NCBI GenBank assembly: GCA_030650995.1
Contig: JAUSCY010000059.1
Span: forward strand, 1-45,410
Source: Sheuella sp.
Lineage (GTDB): Bacteria > Pseudomonadota > Gammaproteobacteria > Burkholderiales > Burkholderiaceae_B
Length of the DNA: 45,410 nucleotides
Reading direction: 5' to 3'
In this document: positions 35,594 through 43,213 of the stretch, piece after piece
How the letters are laid out: each line of letters starts with the position of its first letter
Numbering within the stretch: the first letter of the stretch is position 1
The notes under the pieces: model-generated
The model's database searches: none
What the model saw: only the letters and a program-made list of their open reading frames with translations
Told to the model about the DNA's origin: nothing
Position numbers and translations under genes: made by a program

Positions 35594-36469
35594 TCACTGT
35601 ATGTTTGCTTGGCCTGCACCTAGTTCGACAGGTGCATCAAGCTGCGCGCTCCACTCACTCCAGGAGCCACCATATAGTGCACCACCAGTCAAACCAGCAA
35701 CTTCCATGGATAGTAGCAAGTGGCAAGCTGCAATACCAGAGCCGCAGCTAGCAACCATCTGGTCTGGCTGATGGGTGCCGAGCATCCTGGTGAACTCTGA
35801 CTTCAGGACGGTAGGATCTTTGAATGAACCATCCGGATTGAGATTGGAAGGAGTCGGGCGACTTGTGGCGCCGGGGATATGGCCGGCCTTTGGGTCCAGC
35901 GTTTCGTTCAGGCCTTGAAATCGATCAAAAGGCCGCGCATCCACAATCAGGCGATTCGGGCGCGTCAGCCCAGCACGCAGTTCTTGCATGCTGACAGCCT
36001 TGGTCAGACTGGCTTTAAGTTTGAAATCTCCCATCGTTCTGGCCGCAGGAATTTCAGTTGTCACGGGCAACCCCGCCTTGAGCCACGCAGTCATGCCACC
36101 ATCGAGCACCCGCACATTGGAATGACCGACCCATCTGGACATCCACCAGAGTCTGGCGGCGTACTGCCCACCCGTGCTGTCATAGCCGACAATAATGGTT
36201 TTTTCGTTGACGCTAAGATTCTGAAGCGTTTGTGCAAATGTTTCGCGCGCAGGCAAAGGGTGGCGACCATTAGTACCTGACTTAGGTGCACTCAATTGGC
36301 GATCTACACTCACAAAGACCGCACCCGGAAGATGTGATTCTGCATAGGCGCGCTGACCGAGTGTTGCATCGACAAGATCGTGTCGGCAATCGCAAAGCAG
36401 GACATTTGCAGACTCGTGTTTAAGTAAATCCTGAAGTCCTTGGGCGGTAATGAGCGGCGTTGCTTGCAT
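35594..36469 (-). CDS. Thiosulfate/3-mercaptopyruvate sulfurtransferase (two-domain rhodanese)
   Basis: A 291-residue tandem rhodanese. The N-terminal domain (about 1-135) is inactive, with VLLCDCRHDL and HLPGAVFVSVDRQLS; the C-terminal domain carries Cys242 in the loop CGSGIAA. That loop resembles 3-mercaptopyruvate sulfurtransferases (CGSGVTA) more than classical thiosulfate rhodaneses (CRKGVTA), so mercaptopyruvate is the more likely donor. It moves sulphane sulphur to cyanide, thiols or proteins in the cytoplasm. It is divergent from gmk, about 93 bp away. Confidence 0.92.
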   Translation of the reverse strand: MQATPLITAQGLQDLLKHESANVLLCDCRHDLVDATLGQRAYAESHLPGAVFVSVDRQLSAPKSGTNGRHPLPARETFAQTLQNLSVNEKTIIVGYDSTGGQYAARLWWMSRWVGHSNVRVLDGGMTAWLKAGLPVTTEIPAARTMGDFKLKASLTKAVSMQELRAGLTRPNRLIVDARPFDRFQGLNETLDPKAGHIPGATSRPTPSNLNPDGSFKDPTVLKSEFTRMLGTHQPDQMVASCGSGIAACHLLLSMEVAGLTGGALYGGSWSEWSAQLDAPVELGAGQANIQ

Positions 36470-36562
36470 GAGAATTTCCTATCAAAAGAGGGACGTGAGA
36501 GGTCAGGATACCTGGCCAAATGCTATGCTTCGTAGTCTACCAATATTCAATTGCTATTACCT

Positions 36563-37189
36563 ATGTCTCAGGCCACTGGCAACGTTTTTTTGATTTCAGC
36601 TCCCAGCGGAGCGGGCAAGTCGAGCCTGGTCAATGCACTGTTGGCGCATGATCCATCCATCCGGCTTTCAGTTTCCTGTACGACCCGTCCTCCCAGACCA
36701 AGTGAAATTGACGGAAAAGATTACAGGTTTTTGAGCGTGGATGAGTTTGACGCGCTGCGAAATGACAATCAGTTACTCGAGTGGGCCCAAGTGCACGGTA
36801 ATTACTATGGCACACCCCGCGATCTGATTGATCAGGCTGTAGGGGCTGGGCAAAATGTCATCCTCGAAATTGACTGGCAAGGCGCCCAACAAGTTCGTAA
36901 GCTGTTTCCAGCGACGATCAGCATTTTTATCCTGCCCCCTTCCATCGAAGCCTTAAGGGAAAGACTACAAAATCGCGGCCAGGATCCTGAGGATGTGATC
37001 GCCAAACGGGTTCACGCCGCAAGCGCCGAGATCTCACATGCGCCAGAATTTGAATATGTTATTATTAATCAAGAGTTTAGCGTAGCTTTGCAAGAACTCG
37101 AACAAATCGTGCACACCGCACGTTTTCGTTTTCCAAGCCAGGCTGCCAGACACCCGGCACTTTTTGCATCTTTTGGCTTAATTGCCTAG
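36563..37189 (+). CDS. gmk: Guanylate kinase
   Basis: Gmk phosphorylates GMP to GDP with ATP. The ATG at 36563 gives 208 residues; an in-frame TTG at 36551 is less likely. The P-loop is APSGAGKSS (13-21), followed by the GMP-binding [19 protein letters not shown], the lid region [15 protein letters not shown], and [14 protein letters not shown]. It starts the conserved gmk-rpoZ-spoT run and, with spoT, belongs to guanine nucleotide and (p)ppGpp balance. Confidence 0.97.
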   Translation: MSQATGNVFLISAPSGAGKSSLVNALLAHDPSIRLSVSCTTRPPRPSEIDGKDYRFLSVDEFDALRNDNQLLEWAQVHGNYYGTPRDLIDQAVGAGQNVILEIDWQGAQQVRKLFPATISIFILPPSIEALRERLQNRGQDPEDVIAKRVHAASAEISHAPEFEYVIINQEFSVALQELEQIVHTARFRFPSQAARHPALFASFGLIA

Positions 37190-37210
37190 TTTTTTATACA
37201 CAGGAACACC

Positions 37211-37414
37211 ATGGCCCGCATTACTGTTGACGATTGCCTCGAGCACATTCCTAACCGCTTCAAAATGACGCTGGCTGCCACGTATCGTGCGCGCGAACTG
37301 GCTCAAGGCCATGCCGCACGCGTTGAAACAAAAGACAAACCTACCGTTACCGCATTGCGCGAGATTGCTGCTGGCGTAACAGGTATCGAAATGCTTCGCA
37401 AAGTTCCAACCTGA
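37211..37414 (+). CDS. rpoZ: RNA polymerase omega subunit
   Basis: A 67-residue omega subunit that helps fold beta-prime and forms part of a (p)ppGpp site on RNA polymerase. It shows the expected [33 protein letters not shown] start and the [14 protein letters not shown] helix. A GGA Shine-Dalgarno precedes the ATG. It lies 21 bp after gmk and 15 bp before spoT. Confidence 0.97.
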   Translation: MARITVDDCLEHIPNRFKMTLAATYRARELAQGHAARVETKDKPTVTALREIAAGVTGIEMLRKVPT

Positions 37415-37429
37415 TAAGAGGTATTCGCC

Positions 37430-39718
37430 ATGTCATTCCCGGGTTTGCGCTATGCATCATCCGGGTGGCGTGCGGCGCTTAAAGTCAGTTCGCGTCTGAC
37501 AGGAAAGTCTTCATTAATGGGCAACACAGGTGCCGTTCCGGGTACCGCCAAGCCCGTAGAAACAGAAATTGAGCCTCCGATCGCCACGTTGGCGAGGTTG
37601 AACTCCGCCCTGGACACTTATCTTGACGCTAAAGATATCAGTCTGGTCAGAGAGGCTTACCGCTTCTCTGATCAGGCCCATCTTGGCCAGTTTCGCTCCA
37701 GTGGTTCTCCCTACATCACACATCCAATCGCCGTTGCTGAAATTTGTGCAGGCTGGAAACTCGATGCTGATGCGTTGTGTGCGGCACTCCTGCACGATGT
37801 CATGGAAGACCAAGGCATTACCAAACAAGAATTACTTGAAAAATTCGGCAATGACGTAGCCGATATGGTCGATGGATTGTCCAAACTCGACAGACTGGAT
37901 TTTGCAACCAAAGCGCAGCAACAAGCTGAGAGCTTTCGCAAAATGTTGCTGGCGATGGCGCGTGATATCCGCGTTATTCTAATCAAACTAGCAGATCGTC
38001 TGCATAATATGCGTACGCTCGATGCGGTGAGTCCGGAAAAACGCCGGCGCATCGCTCGCGAGACACTGGAGATTTATGCACCGATCGCCCACCGCCTGGG
38101 TCTGAATGCGCTTTACCGCGAACTACAGGATTTATGTTTTCAGGCGATCTACCCGAATCGTTACCGTGTGATTGAAAAAGCCATACTTGCTGCCAGAGGC
38201 AATCGTCGTGAAGTATTGACGCGCATCGATGAAACTGTACGAAACGCTTTACCGGGAGCGGGAATAGAAGCATCCGTGGCCGGACGAGAGAAAACTCTCT
38301 ACGGCATTTACAGCAAGATGGTCAAGCAGAAAAAATCGTTTACCAACGTGCTTGATATATATGGCTTCCGAGTGATTGTCCAGACGTTGCCGCAATGCTA
38401 TATGGCAATGGGTATCGTGCATCAACTCTACCGTCCTGTTCCAGGAAAATTCAAAGACTACATCGCGATACCGAAAATCAACGGCTATCAGTCTCTGCAT
38501 ACGACACTGGTGGGGCCTTACGGCACGCCAATCGAGTTTCAGTTCCGCACGCATGACATGCATCAAATTGCGGAGGAAGGCGTCGCAGCCCACTGGCTGT
38601 ATAAGTCTGATGATGCATCGATGCACGAGATTCAAACACGAACCAGTCAATCCTTACAGTCCCTGCTCGATATTCAAAGCCAGACGGGTGACTCGGGTGA
38701 GTTTCTCGAACACGTAAAGGTTGACCTCTTTCCTGACGCTGTGTATGTGTTCACGCCTAAAGGGAAAATTATTTCTCTCCCGCGTGGCGCAACACCTGTC
38801 GATTTTGCGTACTCTATTCATACCGATGTAGGGAATCACGCGACGGCATGTAAGATCAACGGAGAGAATGTTGACCTGCGCAAAGAACTCTCTAGCGGCG
38901 ACACGGTAGCCATCCTCACCTCCCCCCAGTCACGGCCCAACGCGCAGTGGCTGAATTACGCTCGCACGGGGCGTGCGCGCTCTGAGATCCGTCATTATCT
39001 GCGCACCGTTCAGTACGACGAATCTGTAGGTTTTGGCAGTCGTCTGCTTGAGCAGGCGCTGCGTGAATTAAATCTCGAATTGCCTGAGGCCGACGATCCG
39101 ATCTGGGAGAAACTTGCCCGTTCAAGCGGCGCTAAAACCCGGGATGAAATACTGTCCGACATCGGCCTGGGTAAGCGTCTGGCTGCTGTCGTTGCACGAC
39201 GATTTACACCTAGTCACCCGCTCATTGCTACGACTGCAGCAGCCGATGAGGCGATGATGACTGCAAGAATGGCTCCCATTACGATTCACGGCAACGAAGG
39301 TCAGGCCGTTCAACTCGCGCCGTGCTGCAGCCCCCTGCCCGGCGACTCGATCATTGCGGGAATCAGAATTGGACATGGGCTGGTGGTCCACACGAACGAC
39401 TGTCCCGTAGCGCTACGTGCCCGTCTGAAAGAACCAGAGCGCTGGGTTGATATCGCCTGGGATGTTGAGACGGCCAAACACTTCTCTGCTCGCATTGACA
39501 TTATGGCGCACAATGAAAGAGGCGTTCTTAGCCGTATTGCCGCTGAAGTCGCTCAGGCTGACTCCAATATTATTCACGTTACGATGACTGATGATGCCAT
39601 GTCGGCGATTGTTCTGAATCTGACCGTGCAAGTAGATAGCCGCAAGCATCTGGCGCAGGTTTTCCGCTCCATTCGCCGCGTCCCGCAGATTCAGAAAATC
39701 GTCCGGGTCAAGGGTTAG
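37430..39718 (+). CDS. spoT: Bifunctional (p)ppGpp synthetase/hydrolase (SpoT/Rel family)
   Basis: A 762-residue long RSH enzyme controlling the stringent-response alarmone. The HD hydrolase domain has YITHPIAVAEI, HDVMED (His122-Asp123) and LIKLADRLHNMRTL. The synthetase domain has the KFKD motif at 340-343, the RxKD type of bifunctional enzymes rather than the ExDD type of pure RelA, followed by GYQSLHT. TGS (VYVFTPKGKIISLPRGATPVDFAYSIHTDVG), a Cys-rich linker (APCCSPLPGD) and a C-terminal ACT domain complete it. About 50 N-terminal residues precede the HD domain. Its end overlaps the convergent TRAP-type receptor gene by 11 bp. Confidence 0.97.
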   Translation: MSFPGLRYASSGWRAALKVSSRLTGKSSLMGNTGAVPGTAKPVETEIEPPIATLARLNSALDTYLDAKDISLVREAYRFSDQAHLGQFRSSGSPYITHPIAVAEICAGWKLDADALCAALLHDVMEDQGITKQELLEKFGNDVADMVDGLSKLDRLDFATKAQQQAESFRKMLLAMARDIRVILIKLADRLHNMRTLDAVSPEKRRRIARETLEIYAPIAHRLGLNALYRELQDLCFQAIYPNRYRVIEKAILAARGNRREVLTRIDETVRNALPGAGIEASVAGREKTLYGIYSKMVKQKKSFTNVLDIYGFRVIVQTLPQCYMAMGIVHQLYRPVPGKFKDYIAIPKINGYQSLHTTLVGPYGTPIEFQFRTHDMHQIAEEGVAAHWLYKSDDASMHEIQTRTSQSLQSLLDIQSQTGDSGEFLEHVKVDLFPDAVYVFTPKGKIISLPRGATPVDFAYSIHTDVGNHATACKINGENVDLRKELSSGDTVAILTSPQSRPNAQWLNYARTGRARSEIRHYLRTVQYDESVGFGSRLLEQALRELNLELPEADDPIWEKLARSSGAKTRDEILSDIGLGKRLAAVVARRFTPSHPLIATTAAADEAMMTARMAPITIHGNEGQAVQLAPCCSPLPGDSIIAGIRIGHGLVVHTNDCPVALRARLKEPERWVDIAWDVETAKHFSARIDIMAHNERGVLSRIAAEVAQADSNIIHVTMTDDAMSAIVLNLTVQVDSRKHLAQVFRSIRRVPQIQKIVRVKG

Positions 39719-40769
39719 GCGTCTGCTTTTTAACAGTCACTTTTAACGCTTTACCGACTGACTGGTTGAACTCGGCGATACATTGCGATGAACAGCGATT
39801 CGCCCATTTAACAGCGACTTTTTGAGCAGCAATTTTTTTCACGGCATTGATATCATTTTGTGTCGGGCGCACCAGGATCATTTTCCCCTTGGGCGTGAGC
39901 TTGCAGGCTTTCGCACCGGTCAGGCAGTCATAAGCAATCTGGGTCTGACTTGCAGAAAAATTCCATAACTGTTCTGTCAGATCTTTAATGTTTTGATTCA
40001 GGAAAGTTTTTACGCGGGGATCAAGCTGATCCCAGGTGGCCTGATTGACAGCATGCACCTCTTGATTCCAGCCAACAGGTAATGCGTAAATATGTGTAGC
40101 TGCGGTATACCATTTTGCCTGGTATGCGGACATCGGTCCGGCAACTGCGCAGGCAATTTTCTTCTTTTTAAGAGCATTGAGCACATCATTAAAAGCAATC
40201 GTTGCATTTTTTGCACCCAGTGCTTCTACGAGATCCGATTGTGAACGATTGACTGTTCGAATCGTCTTGCCTTTCAGATCGTTCAGTCCACGCACAGGCA
40301 CATTACAAAATAAAACCTGAGACGCATACGGTGAAATACCTAAAAGTTTAATTTGCTGACTAGAGGCTAGGGACTGCGCCAATACTGGCATATAGGACTT
40401 AACTACGAGCTTGGCGCTCGCCACATCAGGCGTCATTCCTGCGAGATCAATCCCTTCGTAAAGAGGCGTCTCGGAGAGATTGTACGAAAACGGAATAACG
40501 CCAAACTCGATGACGCCTTGCTTCATCAGTCTGAATAGTTCGGGCCCCTTAAGCCCCATTTCATCAAAGGCTTTAATTTCAGCGGTGACCTTTCCAGCTG
40601 ATTTTTCCGGAACGACCTTTAGCCAAAAGGGCATCTCTACGTCCTTGTACATCGCACGCGTGCTTAAACCCCCAAGCACTTTAAGTTGCGTGGCAGGCAG
40701 ATCTTGCGCTGCGACATGTAAGGCGCTACATGCCGCAAAAAAAGCGACAATGATCCTCAAACCATTCAT
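39708..40769 (-). CDS. TRAP-type (DctP-like) periplasmic solute receptor, orphan
   Basis: A 353-residue secreted protein resembling DctP/TRAP solute receptors: signal peptide MNGLRIIVAFFAACSALHVAAQ, then a two-lobe fold with KAFDEMGLKGPELFRLMKQGVIEFGV, DLAGMTPDVASA and LKGKTIRTVNRSQSDLVEALGAK, which includes the conserved Arg for a carboxylate ligand. I chose the ATG at 40769, because the upstream ATG at 40793 adds acidic residues before the signal. No DctQ or DctM membrane subunits are nearby, so it must use distant ones or act otherwise. Four cysteines in the C-terminal half (CLTGAKAC, CSSQC) could form disulphides. Confidence 0.8.
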   Translation of the reverse strand: MNGLRIIVAFFAACSALHVAAQDLPATQLKVLGGLSTRAMYKDVEMPFWLKVVPEKSAGKVTAEIKAFDEMGLKGPELFRLMKQGVIEFGVIPFSYNLSETPLYEGIDLAGMTPDVASAKLVVKSYMPVLAQSLASSQQIKLLGISPYASQVLFCNVPVRGLNDLKGKTIRTVNRSQSDLVEALGAKNATIAFNDVLNALKKKKIACAVAGPMSAYQAKWYTAATHIYALPVGWNQEVHAVNQATWDQLDPRVKTFLNQNIKDLTEQLWNFSASQTQIAYDCLTGAKACKLTPKGKMILVRPTQNDINAVKKIAAQKVAVKWANRCSSQCIAEFNQSVGKALKVTVKKQTPNP

Positions 40770-40873
40770 CTTTAGTATTTCAGCAATATCCATGCTTGCA
40801 TTCTACCAACGCGCCGCTCAGACTCAACATAAATTACACGGTTATGATCAGGCTTGTTTAAAAATGCCTCTGG

Positions 40874-41812
40874 ATGCTTGCAATGAGTCGGGTTGACCCT
40901 AGTACTTCAATTGTTCAACCTCTGACCAATCAGACAGTGCCGCTCATGGGCATATTGTTATTACTGGCCTCAGTTTTTTCTCTGGCTTCGCTCGATGCCA
41001 GCGGCAAATGGGTGATGGCGGCAGGTGTACCCTTGCTGGTTTTTTGCTGGTTCAGGTATCTGGTGCATTTTGTCCTGATATTCTTTATCGCGGTTCCTGC
41101 ACGAGGTTTATCTACTTTTCGCAGCAAATCTCCAAAAAAACAAATGCTGCGCGGCGTAGCAATGCTGTGCGCCACCCTTACCTTTTTCACGACGCTACGC
41201 TATCTGCATCAAGCCGAAGCCACGGCCATTATTTTTATCTCACCCATGCTGATGTTGGCCATCGCTCCATGGCTGCTAAAAGAACCTCCAAAGCGTTCTC
41301 GATGGATTGCCGCAGCAATGGGGTTAGTAGGGGTCTTGATCGTGATCCGCCCTTCGGCAGGTCTACCGCTTCCAGGGGTAATCGCTGGCTTGCTGACAGC
41401 CTTCCTGTTCGCCACCCAGCATCTGCTGACGCGAATGGTTTCTACCGATCACGCGTATACAACGAGCCTGTGGAGTAGCGGTATCGGCACGCTCATCCTG
41501 ACCCTGACTCTGCCCTTCACCTTGCCCGATGCGCGTCCCATCCTGAGTGAAATAGGCCTCTCATACTGGGTCATCATGCTCTCTACCGGGTTATCAGGGG
41601 GGCTGGGACATCTATTACAAACCATGGCCTACCGCAGAGCCCCCGCTTCCGTGCTGGCGCCCTTTATATATATGCAGATGATTGCGGCGGTCACAATGGG
41701 ATGGTTGATCTGGGGGCATTTTCCGGATGCAATCACCTGGGTGGGGATCGCCATAATTTGCATAAGCGGTATTGTCAACGGTCTAGTTGAGTACAAACGT
41801 TCGCAGCAGTAG
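40874..41812 (+). CDS. EamA/DMT-family transporter
   Basis: A 312-residue inner-membrane protein with about ten hydrophobic helices made of two EamA repeats, typical of drug/metabolite transporters that export metabolites or amino acids. Segments include SLASLDASGKWVMAAGVPLLVFCWFRYLVHF, TTLRYLHQAEATAIIFISPMLMLAIAPWLLKEP (end of repeat one) and MAYRRAPASVLAPFIYMQMIAAVTMGWLIWG (end of repeat two). The start is uncertain: 40874 or 40883, the latter with a better spaced GGA. The stop codon is part of a 12-bp tandem repeat. The substrate is unknown. Confidence 0.9.
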   Translation: MLAMSRVDPSTSIVQPLTNQTVPLMGILLLLASVFSLASLDASGKWVMAAGVPLLVFCWFRYLVHFVLIFFIAVPARGLSTFRSKSPKKQMLRGVAMLCATLTFFTTLRYLHQAEATAIIFISPMLMLAIAPWLLKEPPKRSRWIAAAMGLVGVLIVIRPSAGLPLPGVIAGLLTAFLFATQHLLTRMVSTDHAYTTSLWSSGIGTLILTLTLPFTLPDARPILSEIGLSYWVIMLSTGLSGGLGHLLQTMAYRRAPASVLAPFIYMQMIAAVTMGWLIWGHFPDAITWVGIAIICISGIVNGLVEYKRSQQ

Positions 41813-41858
41813 TTCAAGCACTAGTTCAAACGCTAGTTCAAGCACTAGTTCAAAGCTC
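41811..41858. repeat. 12-bp tandem repeat x4 carrying the stop codons of two convergent genes
   Basis: Units AGTTCAAGCACT, AGTTCAAACGCT, AGTTCAAGCACT and AGTTCAAAGCTC run from the EamA stop (TAG, 41810-41812) through the ybbA-like stop (TCA read as TGA, 41850-41852). Each unit supplies a potential TGA on the minus strand. Copy number may vary between strains. Confidence 0.85.
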
Positions 41859-42533
41859 AGTTGACTCAAGCAATTCACCCGCATGCAACTTCAACTGTCT
41901 TGAGCACTTTGCTGCAAGATTTAAATCATGGGTAACCAGCACCAGTGTGGTTGCGTACTCACGATGCAGACTGAACATCAGGTCAATAATACGCGTACCG
42001 GTTACCTCGTCCAGGCTACCGGTTGGCTCATCTGCAAACAATAAGGCGGGTTTCTGAACAAAGGCGCGAGCCAGTGAGACGCGCTGTTGTTCACCACCGG
42101 AAAGTGTCGAGGGATAGTGATGTAATCGGTGTGATAAGCCGACCTCTTCAAGCATCGCGAGCGCAGGCAACCTAGCCTCGTGCCCAGCGAGCTCCAAAGG
42201 AAGCATGACATTTTCAAGCGCAGTTAAATTGGGTAGAAGATGGAAGGACTGAAATACGAAGCCGACACTTTTGGCGCGCAGTGCGGCACGACCATCCTCG
42301 TTCATGGCAAATAAATCCTGATCAAGGAGGCAGACCGTCCCCTCGGTAGGCGTATCAAGTCCTGCCATCAGTCCAAGCAAGGTAGACTTGCCGGAACCAG
42401 AGGGTCCAGTAATTGAAACAGATTGCCCCAGAGGGATCGTAAAGCTGATATTGTTCAAAATTGTCAGCTCACCTGTTGCATCCGCGACTCTCTGACACAA
42501 ACCACTGACCTGAATTGCATTGATGCCAAGCAT
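41850..42533 (-). CDS. ABC transporter ATP-binding protein (YbbA/LolD family)
   Basis: A 227-residue ATPase of the LolD/MacB-type family, in which an ATPase powers an FtsX-like permease (lipoprotein release or mechanotransmission). Walker A GPSGSGKST at 43-51, SVGFVFQSFHLLPNLTALENVMLPLEL, signature LSGGEQQRVSLARA, Walker B LLFADEPTGSLD and the switch His in LVTHD are all intact. Divergent ybbA-tesA pairing is also found in E. coli, which supports YbbA identity. The partner permease (YbbP) is not downstream, since an EamA gene converges there. A good Shine-Dalgarno (AAGAGAG) lies inside the tesA coding region. Confidence 0.88.
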   Translation of the reverse strand: MLGINAIQVSGLCQRVADATGELTILNNISFTIPLGQSVSITGPSGSGKSTLLGLMAGLDTPTEGTVCLLDQDLFAMNEDGRAALRAKSVGFVFQSFHLLPNLTALENVMLPLELAGHEARLPALAMLEEVGLSHRLHHYPSTLSGGEQQRVSLARAFVQKPALLFADEPTGSLDEVTGTRIIDLMFSLHREYATTLVLVTHDLNLAAKCSRQLKLHAGELLESTEL

Positions 42534-43197
42534 GTATAAATTCTCTCTTGATCGCCGTCAGTTGTTAACCGGACTAAGTGGGGCTGTTTTGTCCTGCACA
42601 TTACCACTACAGGTCAGTGCACAAACAAAAACTCCCGCAACAATACGTATTCTAATCGTTGGTGACAGTCTGTCGGCAGAATATGGTTTACCCAGACGCA
42701 CAGGGTGGGTCAGCCTGCTTTCTCAGAAGCTGATGCAACTCTCCCCCGGAGCAGAAATCATCAACGCCAGCATCAGTGGTGACACCACAAGTGGAGGACG
42801 CACGCGCCTCGCAGCCTTGTTGAGTCGACACTCGCCTCAGATCGTAATCATTGAGCTTGGAGGCAATGATGCCCTGCGTGGGCTGGCTCTACCCATGAGT
42901 CAGGACAATCTGACCAGGATGGTTGAACAAAGTCAGCAAGCAGGAGCACAAGTGATTCTGGTTGGTATGCAAATTCCACCCAATTACGGTCGAGAATACG
43001 CAACGTCATTCAAAAACATGTTCAGCACAATCAGCGAGTCAAAAAAAACCGCACTCGTACCGTTCCTGCTTGAAGGTGTCGGCCCCCAAAATGAAATGTT
43101 TCAATCAGATGGGATTCACCCAAATGAATCAGCACAGCCCATCATGATGGAAACTGTGCTGAAAGTGTTACTGCCCGTATTGAAAAACCTTAATTAA
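42532..43197 (+). CDS. tesA: SGNH-hydrolase, acyl-CoA thioesterase I/arylesterase (TesA)
   Basis: A 221-residue periplasmic GDSL esterase (thioesterase I/protease I/lysophospholipase L1). The catalytic SGNH residues are Ser46 in VGDSLSAEYGLP, Gly83 in SISGDTTSGGR, Asn112 in GGND and Asp193/His196 in DGIHPNE. The N-terminal signal includes DRRQLLTGLSGAVLSC, a twin-arginine-like motif, so export by Tat is possible. The ATG at 42532 overlaps the ATG of the divergent ATPase gene within CATG; the ATG at 42523 is the alternative start. Confidence 0.93.
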   Translation: MYKFSLDRRQLLTGLSGAVLSCTLPLQVSAQTKTPATIRILIVGDSLSAEYGLPRRTGWVSLLSQKLMQLSPGAEIINASISGDTTSGGRTRLAALLSRHSPQIVIIELGGNDALRGLALPMSQDNLTRMVEQSQQAGAQVILVGMQIPPNYGREYATSFKNMFSTISESKKTALVPFLLEGVGPQNEMFQSDGIHPNESAQPIMMETVLKVLLPVLKNLN

Positions 43198-43213
43198 ATC
43201 GGATAACAGTTAA

